This document shows positions 46,991-55,462 of a DNA stretch of 64,000 nucleotides, piece by piece. The position numbers and the translations under genes are program-made. This stretch comes from Bacillus sp. USDA818B3_A. Its GTDB lineage: Bacteria; Bacillota; Bacilli; Bacillales; Cytobacillaceae. The stretch lies in NCBI RefSeq assembly GCF_009928415.1, contig NZ_JAABNN010000007.1, positions 62,001-126,000 on the forward strand, in the 5' to 3' direction. The notes beneath the pieces are model-generated. The model did not search any database. It saw only the letters and a program-made list of their open reading frames with translations, and was not told the origin of the DNA. Every line of letters begins with the position of its first letter. The stretch's first letter is position 1.

Positions 46991-47710
46991 TCAACCAATT
47001 TTTGCTAAATACTCATAAACCTGCCTTAAATAGATAAACCCTTTTTCTTCTGCTAACTGCAAATAGTGACTCCATATCTTTGCTGTCATAATAGCATCAC
47101 TTAGAGCGTGGTGGCGGTCCTTAATAACTATGCCGCATTCCTCACACACTTCTTCGAGCGGGGCTGATTTCATATAAGGATTAGATAGACGGATGAGAAA
47201 AGATGTATCTACAATACGGTGGTCAAATCTTGAACGTAATACGTCGCTGGTGATTTTTTTCATAAAGGCTTGCTCATGGCTGGCATGGTGTGCAACCAGA
47301 AGATCGCTCTTTGTAAATTGGAAAAATTTCATTAGCGCTTCCGCTGCCGTTGGGGCATTTATTAGGTCTTCATCAGTAATATTCGTTAATGCAGAAATTT
47401 CTTGTGATAATGGAAGATTTGATTGGACTAATGTATAAAACGTTTCTTGTTCCAAGAGCTGGTCTCCTGTCATTTTGACTGCGCCAATTGAAATGATTTG
47501 ATCACCCTTTTCGGGATAAAAGCCAGTCGTTTCTAAATCAAAAACAACTACCTTTAATTCTTTTAATGGAACGTCTAAGCTGTTCTTTTGTTTCATTTCT
47601 CTTTGAATTTCTCTGAGGAAAGCCATTTGCTGCATGGAGGATTGATTTGGCAGGCTTGCATATAGATTTGAGTTTACTTTACCGGATAATTGCCGGAAAA
47701 ATTGGATCAT
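46991..47710 (-). CDS. DnaQ-like 3'-5' exonuclease (DEDDh)
   Basis: About 239 residues. ExoI motif VFDLETTG with the metal Asp/Glu pair near residues 58-60, ExoII LVAHHASHEQAFM near 138, ExoIII DRHHALSDAIMTA with the catalytic His-x3-Asp pattern near 198-210: a complete DEDDh exonuclease like the epsilon subunit. The first 50 residues are an extra helical region. Start is taken at ATG 47710, 1 bp after the previous stop and 9 nt after GAGG; ATGs five and three codons earlier would overlap. Cotranscribed with the GlnD-like gene. Confidence 0.85.
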   Translation of the reverse strand: MIQFFRQLSGKVNSNLYASLPNQSSMQQMAFLREIQREMKQKNSLDVPLKELKVVVFDLETTGFYPEKGDQIISIGAVKMTGDQLLEQETFYTLVQSNLPLSQEISALTNITDEDLINAPTAAEALMKFFQFTKSDLLVAHHASHEQAFMKKITSDVLRSRFDHRIVDTSFLIRLSNPYMKSAPLEEVCEECGIVIKDRHHALSDAIMTAKIWSHYLQLAEEKGFIYLRQVYEYLAKIG

Positions 47711-47711
47711 T

Positions 47712-48698
47712 TCATTCATCCTCATCTAAACCATCCTTTTCTAGTAACCTTTTTACATTATGAAAGAGAATTGCTCCGTTCCTTATGATGTCTTTTACTT
47801 CCTTTATCTGTTCTTTGGTCAGCTGGTTAATGGTTAAATAGTGCCCTGAATCATAGTCGCTTTGGTCGGAATATCGTAACCGATAGTTTAGCAGCTTTAA
47901 GAATTGCTGCTTGAAAAAAGATTTGTCTCGCGCAGGAAACCATATCTCTGGTATTTTTTCGATACGTGAAAGGGAAGGGGTCTCGTGCAATTTCTCTTTT
48001 ATCGATAGAAGACGAATGGCATTTACATATGGGAACAAGCCGATTTCTTTGATATTAAGTTTTCCTGCATGCGGACCATGAGTTTCTACCAAAAGCTGAC
48101 CTAATACATTGATTCCTTTTTTTAGGTGCAGGGTATTGCTTAATGATTTCGCAAGAATGTGATGCTTTAGCATGTTTTGATAAATCTTGTCTTTTAATTT
48201 TTTAATATAGGCATCCTCACCATAAATTCCTCTACCATCCAGGAAGATCAGCAGGTAGCGGATGGATTCCCATGTCGAACTAATCATCCAATTTGATATT
48301 TGCTGTTCCCATTCTAAAAGGGATTTACACCAGAAAGGATTACTGGCCATTACGCCCCCGTCGCAATATCGATAACCAGCTTGGTAGAGTCCTTTTGAGA
48401 TCTCCTTGCCTAATGTTAAAAAGTACGATTTGGCTTCGTCGGTGGAATCGAGATAAATGATTCCATGATCCTGGTCACTCCATATCGATTGTTCCATTCT
48501 GCCTGCACTTCCCATGACGAAGAAGGTAAATGGGGAGGGAGGAGGTCCGATATGGCTGGAAACTTGAGTCAGGGCGATGGCTGCAGTTCTCTTAATCATT
48601 TCGTCATGCAGTTCGTTAAGTTTAAAATGATCTAAGCTTGCACTTTTCAGGTGATCCTTTCGATACTGAATGATTTCTAAATATGGGTCATGACTCAC
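47712..48698 (-). CDS. GlnD-like nucleotidyltransferase (DUF294)
   Basis: 328 residues. The FFVMGSAGRMEQSIWSDQDHG segment (about residues 62-80), with Gly-Ser and Asp-x-Asp, is the nucleotidyltransferase active-site signature of DUF294 proteins related to the uridylyltransferase GlnD. A C-terminal helical domain follows. There is no CBS or HD domain, unlike many relatives. GTG start at 48698 with AGGGGGG 6 nt upstream. It lies 67 bp downstream of the ammonium transporter gene and overlaps in function with no visible PII gene, so it may modify another partner; target unknown. Confidence 0.78.
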   Translation of the reverse strand: MSHDPYLEIIQYRKDHLKSASLDHFKLNELHDEMIKRTAAIALTQVSSHIGPPPSPFTFFVMGSAGRMEQSIWSDQDHGIIYLDSTDEAKSYFLTLGKEISKGLYQAGYRYCDGGVMASNPFWCKSLLEWEQQISNWMISSTWESIRYLLIFLDGRGIYGEDAYIKKLKDKIYQNMLKHHILAKSLSNTLHLKKGINVLGQLLVETHGPHAGKLNIKEIGLFPYVNAIRLLSIKEKLHETPSLSRIEKIPEIWFPARDKSFFKQQFLKLLNYRLRYSDQSDYDSGHYLTINQLTKEQIKEVKDIIRNGAILFHNVKRLLEKDGLDEDE

Positions 48699-48764
48699 AT
48701 GTAACCCCCCTAAAGTGAAATAGCAGTCAAACACTTATTAAAGAGTTTGACCGCCGAATGATTA

Positions 48765-50030
48765 CTATGATTGTACTTTAAATTGCTGCTCTGCCTTAAC
48801 TAATTCAGGATAGCCATAGCTGCCGTGTTCGCTGATATCAAGACCGATGATTTCTTCCTCTTCAGTCACACGTAATCCATTCATTACTTTTTTCATCACA
48901 GCTAGAAGGATGAAGGAAACAATAAAAGCGAAAGCTGCACAAGTGAAAACTCCTAATGCTTGAACACCTAGCTGATGGAAGCCGCCGCCGTAGAACAGCC
49001 CCGGTTTACCAACTGTGGCTAATTCTTTTGTAGCGAAGAATCCAGTCGATAAAGTTCCCCAAATCCCAGCTGCTCCATGAACGGATAGGGCAGCGATTGG
49101 ATCATCAATTTTAACTTTCTCAAAGAATCGAATACTGTAAAACACTAATATTCCGGCAATAAAGCCAATTAGTACAGCTGCCCAGGTCTCAACGAAGGCA
49201 CAAGATGCGGTAATAGCTACAAGACCTGCCAGTGCACCATTTAACATCATTGGTACATCTGCCTTGCCTAAAACCATCCACGAGATAATCATTGCTGCGA
49301 CAGTACCGGCAGCTGCTGCAAGGTTAGTATTTACTGCAACAAAACCAAAGAATCCTTTGTCAACGGATAATGTAGAACCTGCATTGAATCCAAACCAGCC
49401 GACCCATAATAGTAAAACACTTAAAGCTGTGAATACTTGGTTATGCCCTGCAAGATTATTAGCTGAGCCGTCTTTGTTATATTTCCCAATTCGGGGTTTT
49501 AATAGAATAGTAGCTGCCAGTGCTGCCATTGCACCTGTTAAGTGAACAACCGTAGAGCCTGCGAAGTCTTGTTTCCCATGCTCGGCTAACCAGCCGCCGC
49601 CCCAAATCCAGTGAGCGATAGGAGGGTAAACAATGACTGAGAAAAGGACTGCAAATACAAGATAGGCACTTAATTTAGCACGTTCAGCAAACCCGCCAAA
49701 CGCAATGGTTAGAGATATACCAGCAAAAGCTAATTGGAATAAGAAGAATACTGCGCCAGAAAGTGATAAACTATCGATGTCATAACCTGAATAAAAGAAA
49801 TTGGAGAACCCAATCAACGGGTTGCCTTCCCCAAAAATTAATCCAAAACCAACCGCCCAAAAGATAATAGAACTGATACTAAATGTTAATATGGTTTTTC
49901 CAGCGATATGTCCGGCGTTTTTCATACGGGTTGATCCTGTTTCTAAAAGGATGAAGCCACCGATCATTAAAATAACTAGTACTGCTCCTAACATAACCCA
50001 AATACTGTTCATTAAGAATGTAGTATCCAT
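48765..50030 (-). CDS. amt: Ammonium transporter (Amt/NrgA)
   Basis: 421 residues with 11 membrane segments. It has the Amt signatures: FAERAKLSAYL near residue 118, HLTGAMAALAATILLKPR near 163, the pore His pair in HNQVFTA near 193 and SVHGAAGIWGTL near 312. The C-terminal tail (EEEEIIGLDISEHGSYGY) is the cytoplasmic regulatory end that contacts PII in relatives. No PII (glnK/nrgB) gene follows, unlike B. subtilis nrgAB. ATG with GGGGGAGA. Two TnrA-type boxes lie upstream. Confidence 0.95.
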   Translation of the reverse strand: MDTTFLMNSIWVMLGAVLVILMIGGFILLETGSTRMKNAGHIAGKTILTFSISSIIFWAVGFGLIFGEGNPLIGFSNFFYSGYDIDSLSLSGAVFFLFQLAFAGISLTIAFGGFAERAKLSAYLVFAVLFSVIVYPPIAHWIWGGGWLAEHGKQDFAGSTVVHLTGAMAALAATILLKPRIGKYNKDGSANNLAGHNQVFTALSVLLLWVGWFGFNAGSTLSVDKGFFGFVAVNTNLAAAAGTVAAMIISWMVLGKADVPMMLNGALAGLVAITASCAFVETWAAVLIGFIAGILVFYSIRFFEKVKIDDPIAALSVHGAAGIWGTLSTGFFATKELATVGKPGLFYGGGFHQLGVQALGVFTCAAFAFIVSFILLAVMKKVMNGLRVTEEEEIIGLDISEHGSYGYPELVKAEQQFKVQS

Positions 50031-50053
50031 TTATTCTCCCCCTTTTTAAATGA

Positions 50054-50070
50054 TGTTAATTTATATAACA
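50054..50070 (-). promoter_or_regulatory. TnrA/GlnR box, perfect, proximal to amt
   Basis: TGTTAATTTATATAACA matches TGTNA-N7-TNACA at all positions. It is 24-40 bp before the start codon and probably downstream of the transcription start. Confidence 0.65.
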
Positions 50071-50120
50071 TCCTCTGTAGTTGTAACTTTACATTAATTA
50101 AGTAATTGTATCTATAATCG

Positions 50121-50137
50121 TGGGAGATTTTCTAACA
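50121..50137 (-). promoter_or_regulatory. TnrA box, distal to amt
   Basis: Minus strand TGTTAGAAAATCTCCCA, one mismatch. A weak -10 TAAAGT (50086-50091) is centred about 40 bp downstream, the activator spacing. Confidence 0.6.
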
Positions 50138-50182
50138 TGGTTTTTAGAAACTGGGAAGAAATCTTCCTTATGTTCATTGTAA

Positions 50183-50229
50183 AAAAGATAAAGCCTCGTT
50201 TCTTTTAAGAAACAAGGCTTTATCTTTTA
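50183..50229 (-). terminator. Terminator after tnrA
   Basis: AAAAGATAAAGCCTcGTTTC pairs with GAAACaAGGCTTTATCTTTT around a short loop. The arm overlaps the tnrA stop codon. Strong enough to work in both directions. Confidence 0.88.
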
Positions 50230-50556
50230 TGAATTTCTCCGTATACCAAACTGTGCATTGAGTTGTCCCTGGATCATTTTCCGGCGGATTTCTTCTTGAT
50301 TTTGTTTCTTTTGTTCACGCAGCATTTCCTTTCTGATTTCATGTGTTTGGATTCCATCTTCAATTTTATTGGCGATATCCATTAATAATTCAACATCAGA
50401 AAAAGAAAATTTTCGGCTTCCGCCAGCCGATCTCTCAGGGAATATTAGTTTTCTTTCTTCGTAATAGCGGATTTGCCGCTCGGAGAGTCCTGTTAAATCT
50501 CTCACTATCCCAATGGTAATAACCTTTTTATCTTTATAAGACAGATCTTTTGCCAT
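50227..50556 (-). CDS. tnrA: Nitrogen regulator TnrA (MerR family)
   Basis: 109 residues. N-terminal MerR-type winged helix with [20 protein letters not shown] (12-31) and [12 protein letters not shown], nearly the TnrA/GlnR consensus. The C-terminal [17 protein letters not shown] is the TnrA tail (MxxGQLNxxF) that interacts with feedback-inhibited glutamine synthetase; GlnR proteins are longer and lack this end. It activates nitrogen-scavenging genes under nitrogen limitation. It lies next to amt, and boxes of its type occur upstream of amt, of itself and of the guaD and xdh operons. Confidence 0.93.
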   Translation of the reverse strand: MAKDLSYKDKKVITIGIVRDLTGLSERQIRYYEERKLIFPERSAGGSRKFSFSDVELLMDIANKIEDGIQTHEIRKEMLREQKKQNQEEIRRKMIQGQLNAQFGIRRNS

Positions 50557-50613
50557 TTTAGTCGCTCACCACACCCCATTATTGCCAAGAGTTAGAATAT
50601 TATAAATATTGTA

Positions 50614-50630
50614 CGTTATATTTTCTCACA
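50614..50630 (-). promoter_or_regulatory. TnrA box upstream of tnrA
   Basis: Minus strand TGTGAGAAAATATAACG, one mismatch to TGTNA-N7-TNACA. AATAAT (50578-50583) lies about 41 bp downstream and could be the -10; a better TATAAT is at 50599-50604 but too close. Autoregulation is inferred. Confidence 0.5.
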
Positions 50631-50699
50631 TGAAAATGGATAATTGAACTATTATGCTTAACTAATTTAATGAATTAAAGTTTGTGGAGTAGAAGGATA

Positions 50700-50858
50700 T
50701 TATTTTTTAGAGGGCATTGACTTCTTATAAAGAATCTCCAAATCGCTGATTGTGAGTGATTGAAGCTCCGCAGAGGAATAATTAAAATCAGACTTTTCTA
50801 ATTTATTAATATAAAATAGTCTAAGTCGTTCCAGACCTCTTCGTAAGTGGGTTGTCAA
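50700..50858 (-). CDS. Small basic protein resembling FbpA (Fur-regulated basic protein family)
   Basis: 52 residues. Starts at TTG 50858 with GGAGGG 7 nt upstream. Sequence pattern LRRGLERLRLFYINKL ... SLTISDLEILYKK resembles the LRxAVE...KLI...LTLSELExEY pattern of the small FbpA family. In B. subtilis FbpA is an iron-starvation protein; I see no clear Fur box here. The TTG start and small size leave doubt. Confidence 0.55.
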   Translation of the reverse strand: MTTHLRRGLERLRLFYINKLEKSDFNYSSAELQSLTISDLEILYKKSMPSKK

Positions 50859-50879
50859 CGTCTTTCCCTCCTTTAAAAT

Positions 50880-51018
50880 CTAGGTATTTTGTAATTTTCT
50901 CAATAACTCGTGACCTTTAGAACCCATTGTTTTCATGAGTTCTTCATATAATTCATCACGTAATTTATCTAATTGTAAGATTTGCATCGCTAATTTAATT
51001 TCGTATTTTTGATTCATT
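50880..51018 (-). pseudogene. Small ORF with a probable single-base frameshift
   Basis: ATG 51018 with GGGGAGAAG upstream opens a frame (MNQKYEIKLAMQILQLDKLR) that stops at 50917 after 33 codons. If one A of GAAGAAAC near 50940 is skipped, the frame runs on as a helical ELYEELMKT...ELLRKLQNT and ends at a TAG at 50880, just before the ribosome site of the next gene, a 45-residue protein. Operon-like spacing and amphipathic continuity favour the longer form. Family not recognised. Confidence 0.4.
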
Positions 51019-51153
51019 TGACTTCTCCCCTTCGATAATAAGTTTATATACAAAAATTAACTGATTTTTCTGTTCTTGTCAGTGAAGTTGTTAGAAAGGC
51101 TGACAGGATATTTTCTTAAGCGGGGATTGTGTTTGAAAGAATTTCTAACCAAT

Positions 51154-51180
51154 GAAAAAAACCGGCCAAAGACCGGTTCT
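51154..51180 (-). terminator. Terminator after the 51193 gene
   Basis: On the minus strand GAACCGG pairs with CCGGTT around a 7-nt loop, followed by seven U. Confidence 0.85.
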
Positions 51181-51192
51181 TGAATTCGAGAT

Positions 51193-51564
51193 TTAGTATC
51201 CACCATCAAATGGTGTAAATGGAAAGTTAAAACGATTTTCAACTGCTCTAAGCCGTTGATTCACTCGTTGGAGCCGTCGTTGCAATTGGTTTACATCCCG
51301 CTGGAGCTGGTTGATTTCTCTTTCTTGCCGCTCATTTTGCCTTTCAAGCTGATTCACTCGGCGTTCTAGCTGCTGTGGTTGTCTGTCCGGGTCATATGGG
51401 TCGTATTGGTCATACAGTCCATGGGAATGAACTGGTTCTGTTGGAACATATGAATGATATTCATCTACTGGAGCATAGGTATGATACTCCGTTGGAATTT
51501 GTGGAACTTGGGCAGAATACTCCACAGGAACTTGTGGAACTTGATAATAACCGTAGGGATTCAT
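51193..51564 (-). CDS. Hypothetical protein: Pro/Tyr/His-rich N-terminus and coiled coil
   Basis: 123 residues. The first 55 are repetitive and rich in Tyr, Pro, Val and His (repeats of VPxxP-TEYH type). Residues about 63-110 form a clear coiled coil (LERRVNQLERQNERQEREI and so on, Leu every seven, rich in Arg, Gln and Asn). A short FNFPFTPFDGGY tail ends it. ATG with AGGAGAG upstream, terminator behind. Composition resembles coat or exosporium-associated Bacillus proteins; unassigned. Confidence 0.75.
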   Translation of the reverse strand: MNPYGYYQVPQVPVEYSAQVPQIPTEYHTYAPVDEYHSYVPTEPVHSHGLYDQYDPYDPDRQPQQLERRVNQLERQNERQEREINQLQRDVNQLQRRLQRVNQRLRAVENRFNFPFTPFDGGY

Positions 51565-51899
51565 TTAGGCATCTCTCCTTATGTGATAGTACGCTATAGA
51601 ATATGTAGACTCATATGGCGTGTAACGGCGAATGCCTATTGAGGAGAGTGTGCCTGGGAAAAATGATCTGTGTCTGTCTTAGAAACATCTATAAAAAACT
51701 TATACTTTACATAATATTGGAAATTATGTGGGCGTAAAAATAACGTTTCCACTTGCTTTTATCCTATTAGAGCTGGAAGGATGTTCTAGTGATTATTATT
51801 AAATAAAGCCCTATTTATCTGGTTATTAAAGATAAAACATCTATATTATATAGTTTATTTTAGTCTATTAACGTATTAATATAGTAAGAAAATAAAATA

Positions 51900-51928
51900 T
51901 TGAATAAAAACACAAAACAAGTTATAAT
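51900..51928 (+). promoter_or_regulatory. Sigma-A promoter of the amino acid ABC operon
   Basis: TTGAAT (51900-51905), 17-bp spacer, TATAAT (51923-51928). The rest of 51565-51899 is AT-rich with no feature that I recognise. A 9/10 TnrA-like TGTAAAATTATCTTATA at 51956-51972 is probably chance. Confidence 0.8.
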
Positions 51929-51998
51929 CATTTATAGTTTAAAAATTATAAATCTTGTAAAATTATCTTATATATATAAATAATAGGAGGTCTGAAAC

Positions 51999-52805
51999 AT
52001 GAAAAAATTTAAACTAGTTACAACCCTTATGGTTGTAGGGTTACTCCTTCTGCTATCAGCTTGTGGAAGTAGTAAGTCTAGTACGGAAGGCAGCGGGAAG
52101 AAAACACTTAGAGTCGTGACCGATGCAGCCTATGCACCATTCGAATACCAAGAGAAAGGTAAAATTGTTGGTTTCGATGTGGATTTTGTTAACGCAGTGG
52201 CCGAGGAAGCTGGTTACAATGTAAACATTGAGCATGTTGGCTGGGATCCGATTTTTGTTGAGATTGAAAAGAAGACGGCTGATTTCGCAGTATCTTCCAT
52301 TACCATCACACCAGAACGTCAAGAATCTTATGACTTTACCGTACCTTATTTCAAATCACAAAATGAAATTCTAGTACCAAAAGGCAGCACGATTAAGAGT
52401 GCAAAAGATTTAGAAGGTAAAAAGATTGCTGTACAGAATGGCACGACAGGTCAGGCCGCAGTAGAAAAGTTATTTGGAAAAAATAATCCAAACCTTAAAA
52501 AATTTGAAAATAACAACCTAGCAATCCTTGAATTAAAAAATGGAGGAGTAGACGCAGTTGTAGCGGACAACTCTGTTGTTGAATTGTATGTTAAGAATAA
52601 TCCAAAAGACAATTTTGAATTCATCGAAGACGATGGCGCATTTGAAAGTGAATTTTATGGTTTATTGTTACCAAAAGGCAGTAAGTTAAAAGGTGACCTA
52701 GACAAGGCAGTTAAGGCAGTTATTGACAATGGAACATATGCAAAGATCTATAAGAAGTGGTTTGGTGCTGAACCTGACATTCAAACATTAAAAGACCAAC
52801 AATAA
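51999..52805 (+). CDS. Polar amino acid ABC transporter substrate-binding lipoprotein
   Basis: 268 residues. Lipoprotein signal with lipobox Leu-Leu-Ser-Ala-Cys (Cys22). Family 3 solute-binding fold: DAAYAPFEYQEKGKIVGFDVD near residue 42 (the amino-acid pocket), SSITITPERQESYDFTVPYF near 100, AVQNGTTGQAAVEKL near 146. Very like Bacillus glutamine or arginine (GlnH/ArtP) binding proteins; substrate not certain. ATG with AGGAGGT. A terminator-like hairpin separates it from the permease, giving more binding protein than membrane subunits. Confidence 0.9.
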   Translation: MKKFKLVTTLMVVGLLLLLSACGSSKSSTEGSGKKTLRVVTDAAYAPFEYQEKGKIVGFDVDFVNAVAEEAGYNVNIEHVGWDPIFVEIEKKTADFAVSSITITPERQESYDFTVPYFKSQNEILVPKGSTIKSAKDLEGKKIAVQNGTTGQAAVEKLFGKNNPNLKKFENNNLAILELKNGGVDAVVADNSVVELYVKNNPKDNFEFIEDDGAFESEFYGLLLPKGSKLKGDLDKAVKAVIDNGTYAKIYKKWFGAEPDIQTLKDQQ

Positions 52806-52814
52806 TCACGATTT

Positions 52815-52857
52815 AAATTGCGTAACTTCTATAATAATAGGCAGTTACGCAATTTTT
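52815..52857 (+). terminator. Intra-operon terminator/attenuating hairpin
   Basis: AAATTGCGTAAC (52815-52826) pairs perfectly with GTTACGCAATTT (52844-52855), then T. It sits between binding protein and permease genes and is likely leaky. Confidence 0.8.
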
Positions 52858-52894
52858 AGTTTTATACAACTCACATACTAGGCGGGGGATCGGA

Positions 52895-53551
52895 ATGGAT
52901 TTTAGGTGGGATATTATTATACAGTATGCACCGCTCCTTTTAAAAGGGACGTTATTAACAATAGGCTTTTCACTGGCAAGTATTATACTTGGTACCATCC
53001 TTGGTTTATTCATTGGATTAGGAAAAATGATGCGTAACAAGCTGTATTCTCTGCCGTTTAGATGGTATATTAACTTTTTCCGCGGTACACCATTAATGGT
53101 GCAAATCTTATTAATACACTTTGCTGTTGTACCAGCATTTCTTGGGACAACCAATGCAATTGTTGCTGCGATCTTAGCTTTATCTTTAAACTCCGCAGCC
53201 TATGTCGCAGAAATCTTCCGTGCCGGGATTCAGTCGATTGATAAGGGGCAAATGGAAGCTGCTCGCTCACTGGGGATGACGCATGGTCAAGCTATGCGAT
53301 TTGTCATTCTGCCCCAAGCCTTTAAGCGAATGATTCCGCCATTAGGGAATGAATTTATCGTCTTAATTAAAGATTCCTCTCTTGCAGCCTTGGTCGCCGC
53401 ACCAGAGTTAATGTATTGGGGACGAGCTATGCAGGGCGAATATATGCGTCCATGGGAACCATATCTATCTGCAGCAGCTATCTATCTTGTATTGACTTTA
53501 ACTCTTAACTTCCTATTAGGAAAGCTTGAAAGGAGGTTTGCAACTGAATGA
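52895..53551 (+). CDS. Polar amino acid ABC transporter permease
   Basis: 218 residues, HisM/GlnP type, five membrane segments. Contains [20 protein letters not shown] near residue 12, [16 protein letters not shown] near 55, and the EAA loop ([24 protein letters not shown]) near 118-140. ATG with GGCGGGGG. Overlaps the ATPase gene by 4 bp, so translation is coupled. Forms the pore, probably as a homodimer. Confidence 0.93.
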   Translation: MDFRWDIIIQYAPLLLKGTLLTIGFSLASIILGTILGLFIGLGKMMRNKLYSLPFRWYINFFRGTPLMVQILLIHFAVVPAFLGTTNAIVAAILALSLNSAAYVAEIFRAGIQSIDKGQMEAARSLGMTHGQAMRFVILPQAFKRMIPPLGNEFIVLIKDSSLAALVAAPELMYWGRAMQGEYMRPWEPYLSAAAIYLVLTLTLNFLLGKLERRFATE

Positions 53552-54270
53552 TCGAGGTAAAGAATTTAAAAAAGTCATTTGGAACAAATGAGGTCCTTAA
53601 GGACATTAATGTAACGGTAAAACCACAAGAGGTGGTAGTTGTAATTGGGCCTTCCGGGTCTGGAAAGTCAACGTTTCTTCGCTGCATTAATATGCTGGAA
53701 ACCATCACAGGCGGCCATATTCTGATCGAAGGCGTTGATCTAACGGATAAAAAGACGGATATTAATAAAATTCGTACGGAAGTAGGCATGGTGTTCCAAC
53801 AATTCAACCTTTTTCCACACAAAACGGTGATTGAGAATATCGTAATGGCACCAATGAAGGTAAGGAAAATTCCTGCTGAAAAGGCAAAAGCAAAAGGACT
53901 GGAGCTTTTAAGAAAAGTAGGATTAGCTGATAAAGCAGATGCTTATCCGGATTCTTTGTCAGGCGGGCAAAAGCAGCGGGTAGCCATCGCGAGGGCATTG
54001 GCAATGGAACCAAAAATCATGCTTTTTGATGAGCCAACCTCCGCCCTTGATCCAGAAATGGTTGGCGAGGTTTTAGAAGTTATGAAGGAGCTTGCTAAAG
54101 AGGGCATGACGATGGTGGTCGTTACCCATGAGATGGGATTTGCAAGAGAGGTAGGCGACCGGGTCATTTTTATGGACGGCGGCTTGGTTGTGGAAGAGAA
54201 GGTACCAAGTGAACTGTTTGATAACCCACAAGAGGAACGGACGAAGGCGTTTTTAAGTAAAGTGTTATAG
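53548..54270 (+). CDS. Polar amino acid ABC transporter ATP-binding protein (GlnQ/ArtR type)
   Basis: 240 residues. Walker [11 protein letters not shown] (residues 34-43), Q-loop [11 protein letters not shown] near 82, signature [15 protein letters not shown] near 135, Walker [14 protein letters not shown] near 158, H-loop VVTHEMGFA near 192. ATG start within the permease stop. Energises the importer above. Ends the operon; only a weak hairpin (TGACAAA/TTTGTCA, 54290-54316) follows. Confidence 0.95.
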   Translation: MIEVKNLKKSFGTNEVLKDINVTVKPQEVVVVIGPSGSGKSTFLRCINMLETITGGHILIEGVDLTDKKTDINKIRTEVGMVFQQFNLFPHKTVIENIVMAPMKVRKIPAEKAKAKGLELLRKVGLADKADAYPDSLSGGQKQRVAIARALAMEPKIMLFDEPTSALDPEMVGEVLEVMKELAKEGMTMVVVTHEMGFAREVGDRVIFMDGGLVVEEKVPSELFDNPQEERTKAFLSKVL

Positions 54271-54372
54271 GTAAGAATGGGGGGGGCTGACAAAGGGCCT
54301 CCTATTTTTTTGTCAAATGATGAGGTTTTCGGAAAAACATCAAATTTAAAAGATAGGAAGAGCGATATAAAG

Positions 54373-54651
54373 TCATCTCTTCCATCTTTCGAGCTTATGA
54401 ATATTTCTTGTAAACATTCCAGCAATAAATTTAAGCATTCCAAATTCAACTATTTTCTCTTTTACTCTATCCTTCATTTCTTCCATAGTTAATTCGGGAA
54501 GAGTAAACTCACCATCTTTGTAACAATGACTGCAATATGTAATGCTTTTTGTCCCATTCTTTTCTGTTCCCCCGCCCAATTCATCTTTGGCTAAAGGCAT
54601 TCCACAGCTTTGACAGCTTTTTAGGTTCTCATAACTATACCTCTCTTCCAT
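54373..54651 (-). CDS. Zinc-ribbon domain small protein
   Basis: 92 residues. Four Cys as SCQSCGMP (about 12-19) and YCSHC (about 40-44) form a putative zinc ribbon found in short proteins annotated as zinc ribbon domain-containing; a helical C-terminus (TMEEMKDRVKEKIVEFG) follows. ATG 54651 lies inside the 3' end of the upstream gene (17-bp overlap), so translation is probably coupled. No clear ribosome site, consistent with coupling. Function unknown. Confidence 0.75.
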   Translation of the reverse strand: MEERYSYENLKSCQSCGMPLAKDELGGGTEKNGTKSITYCSHCYKDGEFTLPELTMEEMKDRVKEKIVEFGMLKFIAGMFTRNIHKLERWKR

Positions 54652-55156
54652 TTTGAAAATCAAAAACTTCCGTAATTTTATCTGCTCTAATCCGGTTTTG
54701 GCATAACTTAAACAACTGTGTAAGAAAGCGTTCCACTTCTGCTGGAGCTGAAGGCAGTTTAATATGAATAGTGTTAGACCCAAATATCTGCTTAAAATAA
54801 GCCTTTCTTTGATCATTTTTCCCGTCGCGCTTTAATGGTTTGTATGACCAGACAAAATGTGGTCCATCCTCTAGCTCTTCTATTTGTCGTATTTCCGCGC
54901 AGGTCGTAGACTTATTATGTGCATAAATAACTAAATAAAAGTTGTCATTACGATGCCAGTCAATAAATATAAAAAAATAACCAGTTTCACTGTCTGGACG
55001 GAACACCTCATAAGCGGCCAACGTTCGTTTGCCATTAGTCCATTGATGGAATTTGGGAAGCATACCATCTACGATGTCTAGTTTATGGATCTCATAGGCA
55101 ATGGAAGTAGCTTGTTCTATTTTACCTATTAAAAAATCGGATTGATCCTTATCCAA
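54635..55156 (-). CDS. Hypothetical protein, 173 aa
   Basis: Not recognised. It has an alternating strand pattern in the middle (TGYFFIFIDWHRNDNFYLVIYA, with several aromatic residues), a Trp-Ser-Tyr-Lys-Pro-Leu-Lys-Arg basic segment near 104 and a helical end. No signal peptide or membrane segment, so cytosolic. ATG with AAAGGGGAAAG upstream. Overlaps the zinc-ribbon gene downstream. Confidence 0.7.
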   Translation of the reverse strand: MDKDQSDFLIGKIEQATSIAYEIHKLDIVDGMLPKFHQWTNGKRTLAAYEVFRPDSETGYFFIFIDWHRNDNFYLVIYAHNKSTTCAEIRQIEELEDGPHFVWSYKPLKRDGKNDQRKAYFKQIFGSNTIHIKLPSAPAEVERFLTQLFKLCQNRIRADKITEVFDFQNGREV

Positions 55157-55462
55157 ATCTACTTTCCCCTTTAGGCTTTTTATAGTCCATTATACTTTAT
55201 TATTCTGAGAAGGGAGTAAGATGGTTCATATCTATTCTTTACTGGTTGGAATGGTGCTATAATTTGTCTGTAAACAATTCTGAATAATAAGTAGGCTTTT
55301 GTCTCCAAAATGAAATACAACTGACATCATTTTAAAAAGTTCCTTTGTTAGAATCGATATAATTGGGACTTAAAATCCATACAACCGTCGAATAGTATAT
55401 GGAATAATTATGATCTTTTTCCATATCTATGACATAGAGTGCTGTAATTGGAGGGGAAGAAT
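55157..55462. other. Intergenic region, divergent promoters expected
   Basis: Nothing coding seen. It holds two TATAAT-like hexamers on the plus strand (near 55258 and 55355) with poor -35 partners; one of these should drive the dynamin gene. Confidence 0.3.

Noticed and set aside
51057-51242. Open frame of 61 codons on the minus strand
   Set aside because: It overlaps the end of the coiled-coil protein gene and its terminator, with no ribosome site.
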